The translations under genes and the position numbers were made by a program. The notes under the pieces were generated by a model, which had not been told where the DNA came from, made no database searches, and worked only from the letters and a program-made list of their open reading frames with translations. Positions 9,401 to 16,110 of a stretch of 64,000 nucleotides of DNA are shown in pieces. Source of the stretch: Paracoccaceae bacterium (GTDB lineage: Bacteria; Pseudomonadota; Alphaproteobacteria; Rhodobacterales; Rhodobacteraceae); NCBI GenBank assembly GCA_016936395.1, contig JAFGXY010000002.1, forward strand, positions 1 to 64,000. Reading direction: 5' to 3'. Each line of letters opens with the position of its first letter. Position 1 is the first letter of the stretch.

Positions 9401-10144
9401 GAAACTGCGGCGGCGGCAGCCTCGGTCCTTGTGCTGTCGGCGCAGGTGAATGACCCGGCAACCGGGTTGGCAGCCACGCGGGCGACAGTGAACGAACAGC
9501 AAACTGCACTTGCCACGCTGGAAGGCCGCGCCGAGGCCACCTATACCTTGCGCGTCAAGGCGGGCGGGGCGGCGGCGGGCCTTGAAATCGTCGCGGCGGA
9601 TGATCCGGTTTCGGGACCGGCATCGATCATCCGACTTGCCTCGGATCAGTTCATCGTCAATGGTGCCACCATTCTTGAAGATGCTTTCATTGCCAAGCTG
9701 ATTGCCCGGCAAGCGCTGGTGGCCGATCTGCGGGTCGATACGTTGATGATCAAGGGCAATGCCATCACCATCCCGGTGCGGACGTTTGTGCCTTATCTGC
9801 TTCAACTGCCCGCTTATCCGACATGGGCTGTAGCGGCGCAGGTCACGATTGCCCGCGAGGGGGTTGAAACCGATCTGGATTTTCATTGCGCGATGGACGT
9901 GACCAGCGCTGCCGTCGCCGAAATTAGTCTGTTCCGGGACGCGACTCTGCTGTGCACCTGGTTCGAGGGAATCGTGGGCAATCAAAGCCAGACCGGGTTC
10001 AGGTTTACTGACCGCAACCTCGGCACCGGACCCACTGTCTATTCGGTGAAGGTGCGCCGGGCTGACCCCGCCGTGACCGGTGGCTGGGATGGCTTCATGC
10101 GAGCCTTCAGCCGCTACTTCCGCGCGCAACAGTTCAAAAGGTAA
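6404..10144 (+). CDS. Tail tip / host-specificity protein (lambda gpJ-like) with fibre-like coiled-coil repeats
   Basis: A 1246-residue protein, the largest in the window, starting with an ATGA overlap. It has a hydrophobic N-terminus (LTLLLLLWPDPAHAG, then a second hydrophobic stretch to about residue 45), followed by a region typical of tail-tip attachment proteins to about residue 560 (GGVNPLSFIVGRYATNG, IHYNILRGIEIPG). Residues 565-680 look like fibronectin-type beta domains. Residues about 840-913 contain two related repeats (LEGAIDLKADTTTLDG, LSDEIALRVETTTFDA) of the kind found in tail fibres, then alanine-rich coiled coil. The last 250 residues are probably the receptor-facing domain. 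A signal-peptide-like start is odd for a virion protein. Confidence 0.75.
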   Translation: MIFLTLLLLLWPDPAHAGLIGGLIGLFAGGATVAGVALVVGQIALSVAIANYQKRKMKKALAAQQSGIRSQFTATGGVNPLSFIVGRYATNGHLVAPPMSQPAESNPPNAYLTYVMDFGDVPGATVTRVGIEDEWVTFGPLVDPAPPAEGSEGEDLLSGVLPGFLGDWRQSIDTSGFGAPALEKYDGFVWLRACDGSQTEADPFLLAKFGADPERPWSADMVGRGIPYVVLTFLRNAERFPGEPRRRLEVMGIPLYDPRLDSTVGGSGSHRWADRSTWAQTDNPKVIHYNILRGIEIPGFGVWGARAAAEELPLDNWFAAMNECDLPVDDGKGGTEPQFRFGFEILVSDKPATVCDEIDRSCSGKTVEIGGVYKTRVGGVGLPVYFFTDGDILVTRPQEMDPFPGLEDSANALSASYPDPDILWETREAPAYLNAEWEAEDASTEWDADTGQWVRQPRRLMQEVSLPGVASGSQVQRLLAAMAKDGRRWRNHGLTLPPEACVLEPLDAVTWTSERNGYNAKLFEIILTADPVGELRPRLGIVEADPSDYDFNPDGYLPNVAPSILPVSAGLVTVPGFTAVAHVLRDATGVDRRPAILCAWTGALVGEARGLALELRLAASQTTVWTGSTGDILTGQVILSEVLPLTSYEVRAMVLSDTRPAPWTPWVPVTTFDVRLGAEDLANSVQEALTEAMAVRGAADARADEVLANATALIEGLRDDVGGDVAAIRDDLALSLPREIDTGRAVETLAERLAWLTLQLSQARTDMADAGIYIDPTAGRARIEAVARIDTAISEVSVVLDAIQSEISLRATYSDLTSAITAAQLDPADLPELDDLRGRISDAEITISGLEGAIDLKADTTTLDGISVRVTDAELQIDSLSDEIALRVETTTFDALESRVGTAEVTLGTLDAPGLTLAVSDSRAALELTDDLAANLLRDILQGRATRQTAQADIAYAQQDMRALVNEDRTSIASLQTQLGVAAAGAAAAVAAEASVRASETAAAAASVLVLSAQVNDPATGLAATRATVNEQQTALATLEGRAEATYTLRVKAGGAAAGLEIVAADDPVSGPASIIRLASDQFIVNGATILEDAFIAKLIARQALVADLRVDTLMIKGNAITIPVRTFVPYLLQLPAYPTWAVAAQVTIAREGVETDLDFHCAMDVTSAAVAEISLFRDATLLCTWFEGIVGNQSQTGFRFTDRNLGTGPTVYSVKVRRADPAVTGGWDGFMRAFSRYFRAQQFKR

Positions 10145-10155
10145 GGGAGGCCGCC

Positions 10156-10614
10156 ATGCAATTCATTGTTTACAGCGCAACCCCCTATACGGGCACGCAG
10201 CACCTGATACTGAGATCGGGAGACGCACCTGAAGCGCAGATCAGCATCCAAGCCAGCGCGGGAGAGGTTGCGATTGCGGCGCCCGTGGGTTGGGTTATGC
10301 CTGCGTCGGGGACTTGGCTTTATGACGCGAGCAATCAACAGATCACCCTGCTTTCCGTTCCACAGGCACCGGGGGGGACACCCATCGGCACCTATGGTCT
10401 TGAGGAGATCAAGGCGCGCGTCAGGCGGGATCTTCGCCGGTCTGACTGGACGCAGTTGTCTGATGCGCCGCTGACGGCCCAGCAGAAACAGGACTACGCG
10501 GTCTATCGGGCCTATTTGCGGGGGGCCGTCGCCGCGCTCACGACTTCATCCACATCGGGAGAACTCATCAGCGGAGAGGTTGGTCCCCCGGGACCATTGG
10601 ATGAGCCGCTGTGA
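10156..10614 (+). CDS. Tail fibre assembly chaperone-like protein
   Basis: A 152-residue protein with GGGAGG upstream of its ATG. The second half contains DLRRSDWTQLSDAPLTAQQK followed by YAVYRAYLRG (about residues 93-125). This SDWTQL-DAPL-YR-LR signature is typical of tail fibre assembly and related chaperone proteins of Mu, P2 and lambdoid phages, which help fold or attach the fibre. The first half is a small beta-rich domain of unknown role. It lies directly between the J-like protein and the putative fibre, which supports the role. Confidence 0.65.
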   Translation: MQFIVYSATPYTGTQHLILRSGDAPEAQISIQASAGEVAIAAPVGWVMPASGTWLYDASNQQITLLSVPQAPGGTPIGTYGLEEIKARVRRDLRRSDWTQLSDAPLTAQQKQDYAVYRAYLRGAVAALTTSSTSGELISGEVGPPGPLDEPL

Positions 10615-10666
10615 TGCCATCACCTGACCCCATCCTTTACATTATCCCTTATACGGAGTTCTGAGC

Positions 10667-11797
10667 ATGTATTCGACAGGCACGATCACGCTGACAAACG
10701 GCAGCGCCACAGTGACCGGCGCGGGCACCGCCTGGGTGGGCGTCCTGCGTACGGGCTGGATGATCCTGGTTCCAGGCGAGGGACCGCTTTTGGTATCCTC
10801 GGTCGAGTCCGCCACCAGTCTGACACTTGCGCGGGCGTATCAAGGCACCACACGCAGCGGCCAAGTTTACAATGCCGTGCCAACCCAAGGCGAGCTGGCC
10901 CCGTTCGTGTCACAGTTGCAGGCCCTGCTGGACACGGTTCAGACGACGATCGATGGTCCCGGGCAAGGCAAGTTTCCCGACGGAAGTCTGGTGCAGCCAG
11001 CTGTGCGTTTCACAGCCGACGAAGATACCGGCTGGCGTCGGGTCGCAGCGAATGTGATGGCATTCGTCACGGGTGGAGGGGACAGGCTTACGCTCAGCAG
11101 CACAGGCGCAGTTCTGAATGGCCTGCTGACCGGCACGGCGGTCACCCAGAACCCAACCGACATGACCGCAAACCGACTGCTGAAGGTGGGTGACTTTGGT
11201 GTTGGTAGCTCATCACCACCTCTGCTGAACAATATTGACCGTTTCGATCTCGCGGCGGGGATTTACCTCGTGTCCGCGGGAACAACCCTTGGCACCTTGC
11301 CCAATGAATCTACTACCGCAGACGTGGTGATGGTCCTTCGACCGGCGGCCAATCAGACCACGCAGCTGTTGTCGATGCCAAATGACGGGAAGACCTATAT
11401 TCGAAAGTCCATGGCCGCCGCATCCTGGGGGCCGTGGAGAATGCTCTACGACAGCAAGAGCATTCTGGGCGCCGTGTCTCAGGCGGCTGGTGTGCCGACG
11501 GGCGCGGTCATTGAGCGGGGGAGTAATGCCAACGGCAACTACGTGCGGTTGGCCGATGGTACGCAATGGTGTTTTCGAAGCATGGTTGCCAGCGCCAGTG
11601 CAGCTACGTCCTGGGTGTTCCCGGCAGCCTTTGCCGCCGTCCCCGTAATAAAGGGCACGGCCGTGGCTACCGTGCTGTCTGGCGTTTGTCTGGACGCAAA
11701 CCCTACCACGACTGCCGCAAGCTTCAGCGCCCGCGACACCGCCAATGCGCGCCGAGGGGACACCTGTCACCTGGTTGCGCTCGGCAGCTGGTTCTAA
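10667..11797 (+). CDS. Putative tail fibre / receptor-binding protein
   Basis: A 376-residue protein. Residues 1-75 form a repeat-rich beta start (GTITLTNGSATVTGAGTAW, LLVSSVESATSLTLARAY) commonly seen at the base of phage fibre proteins. A central segment (NPTDMTANRLLKVGDFG) is widespread in tail fibres. The C-terminal 120 residues (LADGTQWCF, then a threonine- and alanine-rich beta region ending LVALGSWF) resemble a fibre tip domain. It follows the assembly chaperone gene. Host receptor is unknown. Confidence 0.65.
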   Translation: MYSTGTITLTNGSATVTGAGTAWVGVLRTGWMILVPGEGPLLVSSVESATSLTLARAYQGTTRSGQVYNAVPTQGELAPFVSQLQALLDTVQTTIDGPGQGKFPDGSLVQPAVRFTADEDTGWRRVAANVMAFVTGGGDRLTLSSTGAVLNGLLTGTAVTQNPTDMTANRLLKVGDFGVGSSSPPLLNNIDRFDLAAGIYLVSAGTTLGTLPNESTTADVVMVLRPAANQTTQLLSMPNDGKTYIRKSMAAASWGPWRMLYDSKSILGAVSQAAGVPTGAVIERGSNANGNYVRLADGTQWCFRSMVASASAATSWVFPAAFAAVPVIKGTAVATVLSGVCLDANPTTTAASFSARDTANARRGDTCHLVALGSWF

Positions 11798-11809
11798 TGG
11801 AGATTTGAC

Positions 11810-12130
11810 ATGATCCTGACTCTGTCGCCTTGCCGCCTGGATGCGGCCCTCACTGCCGAAATCGATGGCGAAACGATCACCTTGAACGGACAGGCCGTCG
11901 ATCTGTCCGGGGTGGTCGAGGGCATGCCCGTCCGCGCCGAAACCCTTGGCTGCATCTGGATCACGGGCCAGATCGAGCGGCGGGATGGCACCTTGCACCT
12001 GACCCTGATCCTGCCCCACGCCGCAGAAGCGCCGCTGGAAACCCTGTGGCCCGACCAGATCGCTGCAAGCGAAGGGCTGGTTCCACTGCCGCCCCATGCG
12101 GCTTTGCCCCGCGAACCCGAGTTGGCCTGA
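11810..12130 (+). CDS. Small conserved phage protein of unknown function after the fibre gene
   Basis: A 106-residue acidic protein starting 12 bases after the fibre stop. Two hydrophobic beta segments and a proline-rich end (LVPLPPHAALPREPELA) can be seen. No family recognised. Close spacing and same strand make it part of the fibre operon, possibly a fibre accessory protein. Function unknown. Confidence 0.6.
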   Translation: MILTLSPCRLDAALTAEIDGETITLNGQAVDLSGVVEGMPVRAETLGCIWITGQIERRDGTLHLTLILPHAAEAPLETLWPDQIAASEGLVPLPPHAALPREPELA

Positions 12131-12266
12131 ACAGAACGACCGGGGGGCAGCGCGGACACGCGCCCCCCGGTTCGGGGTCTATTTGAACAGAGGCCCCCGC
12201 CGACCAAAGCACCTTCATGGCCGCATTCGCCCGTTGCCGGGCAAGGTCAAGAAGGACACGATTCCC

Positions 12267-12494
12267 ATGAACATCGGCTTAACTCCGCCCGACTCGCAGG
12301 TGCGTTGCGGCACCTGCCGCCGTCTGCTATTCTGCGCTGAGCCGGACGCCATCGCCGCTGCGATCCGCATCAAGTGCCCGCGCTGCAAGGCGCTGAATAT
12401 CCTGAGGCCAGACCGAGCCCCCACGATCGAGCGCCCCGCGCGCCAGACCGAACGGAGGGACGCATGTCCGCCAAGACGACCACCCGACCCGTGA
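12267..12494 (+). CDS. com: Com-like zinc-finger translational regulator of the phage DNA modification gene
   Basis: A 75-residue protein with the Mu Com pattern: VRCGTCRRLLF with CxxC at residues 14-17 and KCPRCKALN with CxxC at residues 37-40, a four-cysteine zinc site. In Mu, Com binds mom mRNA and opens its ribosome site so the DNA modification enzyme is made. Here its 3' end overlaps the start of an adenine methylase gene by 31 bases, so the same coupling is likely but with a different target gene. The ATG at 12267 was chosen because it gives the compact Com-sized start. The arginine-rich tail after residue 50 is variable in this family. Confidence 0.75.
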   Translation: MNIGLTPPDSQVRCGTCRRLLFCAEPDAIAAAIRIKCPRCKALNILRPDRAPTIERPARQTERRDACPPRRPPDP

Positions 12495-13270
12495 ACCCGA
12501 TCGCGCCGTGGATTGGCGGCAAGCGCAACCTTGCCAAGCGTATCTGCGCGCTGATCGACGCCGATGCCCACACCACCTATGCCGAGCCTTTTGTCGGCAT
12601 GGGCGGCATCTTCCTGCGACGGACATCACGTCCACGGGCCGAGTTCATCAACGACCGCTCGCGCGAGGTCTACACGCTGTTCCGGGTGCTTCAGGAGCAC
12701 TACGTGGCCTTCCTTGACCTGCTGCGGTTCCAGATCACGACGCAGGCCAATTTCAACCGGCTGCTGGACGTCGATCCCGACACGCTGACCGACATGCAGC
12801 GCGCCGCGCGGTTCCTGTATCTGCAGAAGATCAGCTTTGGCGGCAAGGTCGCAGGCCAGACCTTTGGCCTGTCGCGTGAACGCGCCGGGCGGTTCAATCT
12901 GACCACGCTGGAGCCTGATCTCGAGGCCCTGCACAGCCGTCTGGCCGGGGTCTGCGTCACCTGCCTTGACTACGCCGCCTTCATCACGCGGCTCGACAGC
13001 CCCGACACCCTGTTCTACCTCGACCCGCCCTATTGGGGCTGCGAGGGCTACTACGGGCGCGATCTGTTCGGGCGCGAGCGGTTCGAGGAAATGGCCGCCC
13101 AGCTGGCCACGATCAAGGGCCGCTTCATCATGTCGCTGAACGACACAGAGGGCGTGCGGGAGGTGTTCAAGGCGTTCCGGCTGGAAGAGATCACGACGAC
13201 CTATACCGCGTCTGCGTCGGGCGCAAAGGTCGCGCCCGAGCTGCTGATCATGAACTTTTGGGGTGGGTGA
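12464..13270 (+). CDS. DNA N6-adenine methyltransferase, Dam / D12 class
   Basis: A 268-residue protein. ATG 12464 follows an ACGGAGGG ribosome site. Motifs in order: PWIGGKR (residues 15-21) and EPFVGMGG (41-48) for SAM binding, then the catalytic DPPY at 187-190 in FYLDPPYWG. This is the D12 class that methylates adenine, often in GATC. Phages use it to protect DNA from restriction. It occupies the position of mom in Mu and overlaps com, so its translation is probably Com-dependent. All catalytic motifs are intact. It is the last clearly phage gene. Confidence 0.9.
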   Translation: MSAKTTTRPVNPIAPWIGGKRNLAKRICALIDADAHTTYAEPFVGMGGIFLRRTSRPRAEFINDRSREVYTLFRVLQEHYVAFLDLLRFQITTQANFNRLLDVDPDTLTDMQRAARFLYLQKISFGGKVAGQTFGLSRERAGRFNLTTLEPDLEALHSRLAGVCVTCLDYAAFITRLDSPDTLFYLDPPYWGCEGYYGRDLFGRERFEEMAAQLATIKGRFIMSLNDTEGVREVFKAFRLEEITTTYTASASGAKVAPELLIMNFWGG

Positions 13271-13437
13271 AAGGGGGCGTTAAACGCGGGGAGAAGGGTT
13301 CCAAATGATCTAAGCAGGTGGGGCCGGAAGCACATCTTTGCTGACGATGCGTCAACTCATCGCGAAGCGCGGTTACGATGTTGCAAGGAGTGCTGTAGAT
13401 GCTAGCTTCAGTGGGATTCGGGCAGGAGAACCGGTTG
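13271..13437. other. Junction between phage methylase and accessory cassette
   Basis: No convincing gene is seen in these 167 bases. Base composition falls from the GC-rich phage genes to the AT-richer cassette across this stretch. It is one of two places where the right end of the Mu-like prophage could lie; a TGATCTAAGCA string at 13306-13316 ends in CA as Mu-type termini do, but this alone proves nothing without the left end or an empty site. Confidence 0.3.
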
Positions 13438-14184
13438 ATGTGGAAGCTACAAACCATTCAGGCAATCTGGTTCATTACCGACTTGAATGTCACCCCTGCA
13501 AACACCCTGTTCAAAATTGCTTTCGGACACGATCCGGACAACTTCCAAACCAACAGAGCACTCGGACCGGGGAACAGTTTTCTTTCGCATGCAGCCGGAC
13601 ACATCGACGGCATGACTGTGACCTTTTCAGTGCAGCCCGGGCGTTTGTCTCTGGCGATAACGCCGTTCCAGCAGGAAATTGACTTTTCGCAGCCATTTCT
13701 TTCGATTGACCAAGCTAGCGCCACCGAGATGCACGCTCGCGCCGCGAACGCCATTTCCGAGTATCTCAACGGGGTCGTACGGAACGCGACCGTCGCCAGT
13801 TTCGTCATGCCGGTTGCGAGCTACGCTGAAGCAGCTCAAGTCATATTTGGACTGACGCACACTGATCTTTCGGCGGAGAACGTAAGTGATATCGAGTTTC
13901 AAATGAACCGTCCAACCACGGCAGATGATGGAGCCGTGGTGAACAGGCTTCTTAAATACAATGTCTTGGGCATGCAGGTGGTCGTGGGAAATCAGCCGGG
14001 AATTGCTGCAACGCATGAGGCGCTGCGGAGTGATTTGCATGCAGTCTCGCTAATGATAGATGTGAACGTCGTTCCCAACCGGGGAATTCTTGACAGTGCC
14101 ATACAAAAATCCCTGTTCAAGCTCTACATGGAACAGGTGCTCCATGTTCTGGATGAAAACGGGTCAGCCCTCAGTCTCTGGTGA
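13438..14184 (+). CDS. Cassette protein A, uncharacterised
   Basis: A 248-residue protein. ATG 13438 has AGGAG nine bases upstream; an earlier in-frame ATG at 13399 lacks such a site. No signal peptide or membrane segment is seen. The protein seems to be a two-part alpha/beta protein: an N-terminal half with strands and a FGHDPDNFQTN segment, and a C-terminal half with FQMNRPTTADDGAVVNRLL and SLMIDVNVVPNRG followed by a long helix. No known catalytic motif. Base content is clearly lower in GC than the flanks (28 of 60 bases in 13441-13500 are G or C). Its stop overlaps the next gene. Confidence 0.7.
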   Translation: MWKLQTIQAIWFITDLNVTPANTLFKIAFGHDPDNFQTNRALGPGNSFLSHAAGHIDGMTVTFSVQPGRLSLAITPFQQEIDFSQPFLSIDQASATEMHARAANAISEYLNGVVRNATVASFVMPVASYAEAAQVIFGLTHTDLSAENVSDIEFQMNRPTTADDGAVVNRLLKYNVLGMQVVVGNQPGIAATHEALRSDLHAVSLMIDVNVVPNRGILDSAIQKSLFKLYMEQVLHVLDENGSALSLW

Positions 14185-14744
14185 TACTAATGACAATGGC
14201 AAGAACGCATCAAGCCGACGACATGACCGAGATAAGCGTCATAGATGGCATCTTTCGGCAAGGTCGGATCTCAAGTGCGCGCACATCAGACAACGACCGG
14301 AGCGCGGTGCTGCTCCCTACCGGGGCATCTGTTTCGACGGCCAGGTTCAACAATTACCGCTGTTCACGCTACGAGCAGGTATATCGGACGATCTCCGATA
14401 TGGCGAGTTTGCCAGAGGGGCATCCACTCAGCATCCGTCCAGAGCTCGCAAAATTTGCGGTGTCAGTCGTCGGCGTGCTCGAGAACAACAGCGACGCAAG
14501 CCCTCCCAAGGTTTACCCGGAAGACGATGACGGACTTGTTCTCAAATGGACCGATGAACGCACTGAACGACTACTTGCTCTTGTCGGGCACGAGGTCGAG
14601 TTGTCGACTGAAGACGTCCAAACTTGCCAAATTCGATCAGTAGACTTTGGCCGAGATTGGGCGTCGTCGTTCGCGGAAATGCTAAAAGAACTGCATGCCG
14701 ACTTTTCCGCCTCTTCTGAGTCGAAGAGTTCGCATGCTGGATGA
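14181..14744 (+). CDS. Cassette protein B, uncharacterised
   Basis: Up to 187 residues from a GTG at 14181 that overlaps the previous stop; ATG codons at 14190, 14196 and 14223 are other possible starts, and the real one is not clear. The core is a short helical stretch (SIRPELAKFAVSVVGVLE) followed by DDDGLVLKWTDERTERLL and VGHEVELSTEDVQ. A DGGI-L-W-like strand pattern of this kind recurs, from memory, in small accessory proteins encoded beside toxin-like or defence-like partners, but no family can be named. The C-terminus is acidic and serine-rich. It overlaps protein C by 11 bases, so A, B and C form one transcription unit. Confidence 0.65.
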   Translation: MILMTMARTHQADDMTEISVIDGIFRQGRISSARTSDNDRSAVLLPTGASVSTARFNNYRCSRYEQVYRTISDMASLPEGHPLSIRPELAKFAVSVVGVLENNSDASPPKVYPEDDDGLVLKWTDERTERLLALVGHEVELSTEDVQTCQIRSVDFGRDWASSFAEMLKELHADFSASSESKSSHAG

Positions 14745-15294
14745 CACTAGCCTTCTCCGGACCATTGCTTACCCGAGAGCGTTCTCTGCTGAAAACGCTC
14801 TTGCAGTCGACGCCCTGTTCAAGTTTTCTACGGTGGATGAAAAAGTCTACCAGTTGTCTGTAGGCTTATGCCATCTTCTTCCGTCGGACGACGACAAGGT
14901 TTCCTTTGGTTGTCGAACCGTTGATAGCATGAACGAGACACTTCGCGCTCGACTTGGCCGTGATCTTGAGCCCCATGAGACACAAAGGTACTTAGGGTAT
15001 TACTCGACACTATATGCGTCTGTTCTCGCAATCCGCGACGCCGCCTATACTCTGTCTGCTTACTGGGCAGCCGAGGGAACGATGGAGGAGCACGGTCACA
15101 TCGAGTTCCGAGATAATGGTTCCAAATTGTCCACGAAAGCTAAGAAGACGGTTCGCAGGCACCTGCGCAGCCGCATCGCGCGTGCCTTTTCCGGCCCTGT
15201 GCGGCAAACGTGCCCCGACTATGAACATGAGAAGGAAGCCCTAGAAGCGATCGAGTTGCCGAGCGCGCCAGAAGCTTTCAATGCCGTGAACTAG
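14734..15294 (+). CDS. Cassette protein C, uncharacterised
   Basis: A 186-residue protein from ATG 14734, overlapping gene B; an earlier ATG at 14695 is possible. It opens SLLRTIAYPRAFS and continues with KVYQLSVGLCHLLPSDDD and SFGCRTVDSMN, a pattern resembling uncharacterised proteins of accessory regions. The middle (YLGYYSTLYASVLAIRDAA, about residues 90-108) is helical. A basic stretch (KAKKTVRRHLRSRIAR, about residues 139-154) could bind nucleic acid; this is a guess from charge only. No catalytic motif identified. Last gene of the cassette, followed by a 290-base gap. Confidence 0.65.
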   Translation: MLDDTSLLRTIAYPRAFSAENALAVDALFKFSTVDEKVYQLSVGLCHLLPSDDDKVSFGCRTVDSMNETLRARLGRDLEPHETQRYLGYYSTLYASVLAIRDAAYTLSAYWAAEGTMEEHGHIEFRDNGSKLSTKAKKTVRRHLRSRIARAFSGPVRQTCPDYEHEKEALEAIELPSAPEAFNAVN

Positions 15295-15584
15295 GTGCTG
15301 GAGCCTGACATCGGGTCAGTGCTCAACACCTGAAGACACTCATCCACCGACCGCACCAGAAGTGCGCCGCTGCAAGTTTGCTTGTCAAACTGTGCAAGAT
15401 CTCGTGGCGAGCCACAACAACCTCCCACTTGTCCACAGAAGATTTCGCAAGAAATCACTTTACAGACTATCGCTTCTGCAACACCATATTTAGTAAGGGT
15501 TGCGTCGGGCATACGCAGCGCTTGCCAGACACCCAGCATCTCGTGGGTTGGTTCCTGCGAGAGGCATCATAAAGAGGCCGGGCA
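15295..15584. other. Gap between accessory cassette and chromosomal genes; second candidate for the prophage right end
   Basis: 290 bases with no convincing gene. A palindrome GATTTCGCAAGAAATC (15441-15456, 6-bp arms, GCAA loop) lies in an AT-richer stretch. Mu ends carry transposase sites and finish in CA, so an end could lie here if the cassette is phage cargo, but no repeat set was identified with confidence. The last 15 bases hold the ribosome site AAAGAGG of the next gene. Confidence 0.3.
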
Positions 15585-16088
15585 ATGTCACTAACCGAAG
15601 AATTCCTGTCGACCGACGACGTGCATCCGATCGACATCGTCGAGACGCTGGCCGAACACCATGACTGGGAGTTTGACCGGATCACCGACGACCAGATCGC
15701 CATGGCCGTCGAAGGGCAATGGCGCACCTATTCGCTGACCCTTGCCTGGTCGGCGCAGGACGAAACCCTGCGCCTGATCTGCACCTTCGAGATGGAGCCG
15801 CCAGAAGGCAAGATGCCCGCGCTCTATGATCTGTTGAACCGCTGCAATGACATGGTCTGGACCGGGGCTTTCACCTATTGGGCAGAACAAAAACTGATGG
15901 TCTGGCGCTATGGTCTGGTGCTGGCGGGCGGGCAGGTTGCCGGGCCAGAGCAGATTGACCGGCTGATTTCCAGCGCCGTGATGGCGGCGGAACGCTTTTA
16001 CCCGGCATTCCAACTGGTCGGCTGGGGCGACAGATCCCCGGCCGACGCGATGAAAGTCGCCATTGCCGAGGCTTACGGTCGCGCCTAA
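15585..16088 (+). CDS. YbjN domain protein
   Basis: A 167-residue acidic soluble protein with AAAGAGG before its ATG. The YbjN fold is suggested by the order of strands and helices and by the motifs FEMEPPEGKMPALYDLLNRC and WRYGLVLAGG (about residues 66-113). YbjN proteins are linked to stress and motility regulation in enterobacteria and resemble type III chaperones in fold, but their role in Rhodobacteraceae is not known to me. It lies directly before proC, an order common in this family. First gene with normal chromosomal GC after the cassette. Confidence 0.7.
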   Translation: MSLTEEFLSTDDVHPIDIVETLAEHHDWEFDRITDDQIAMAVEGQWRTYSLTLAWSAQDETLRLICTFEMEPPEGKMPALYDLLNRCNDMVWTGAFTYWAEQKLMVWRYGLVLAGGQVAGPEQIDRLISSAVMAAERFYPAFQLVGWGDRSPADAMKVAIAEAYGRA

Positions 16089-16110
16089 CCTCTGCCCCGC
16101 AAAGACGGGG

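Larger units (their letters stand above)
1..13270 (+). mobile_element. Right-hand part of a Mu-like prophage (head, tail, com and methylase genes)
   Basis: All genes here point the same way and overlap or abut. Their order follows the late region of Mu-like phages: gpF-like, gpG-like, gpI-like protease, decoration protein, tape measure, tail tip, fibre genes, Com and a DNA methylase at the right end. The tail genes look like those of a long non-contractile tail, as in the Rhodobacter Mu-like phage RcapMu (from memory). The left end, transposase and lysis genes lie outside the window. The capsid and connector genes are missing from within it. The right terminus was not located: it lies after the methylase stop at 13270, either before or after the three-gene cassette that ends at 15294. 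Confidence 0.85.

Noticed and set aside
7202-10129. 975-residue open frame on the minus strand opposite the J-like tail gene
   Set aside because: Its translation is rich in Arg, His, Gln and Gly with no motif, as expected of an antisense frame in GC-rich DNA; the plus-strand gene has clear family motifs.
15291-15539. 82-residue cysteine-rich frame on the minus strand in the cassette-ybjN gap
   Set aside because: No ribosome site or family resemblance; it overlaps the cassette end and is better read as non-coding.
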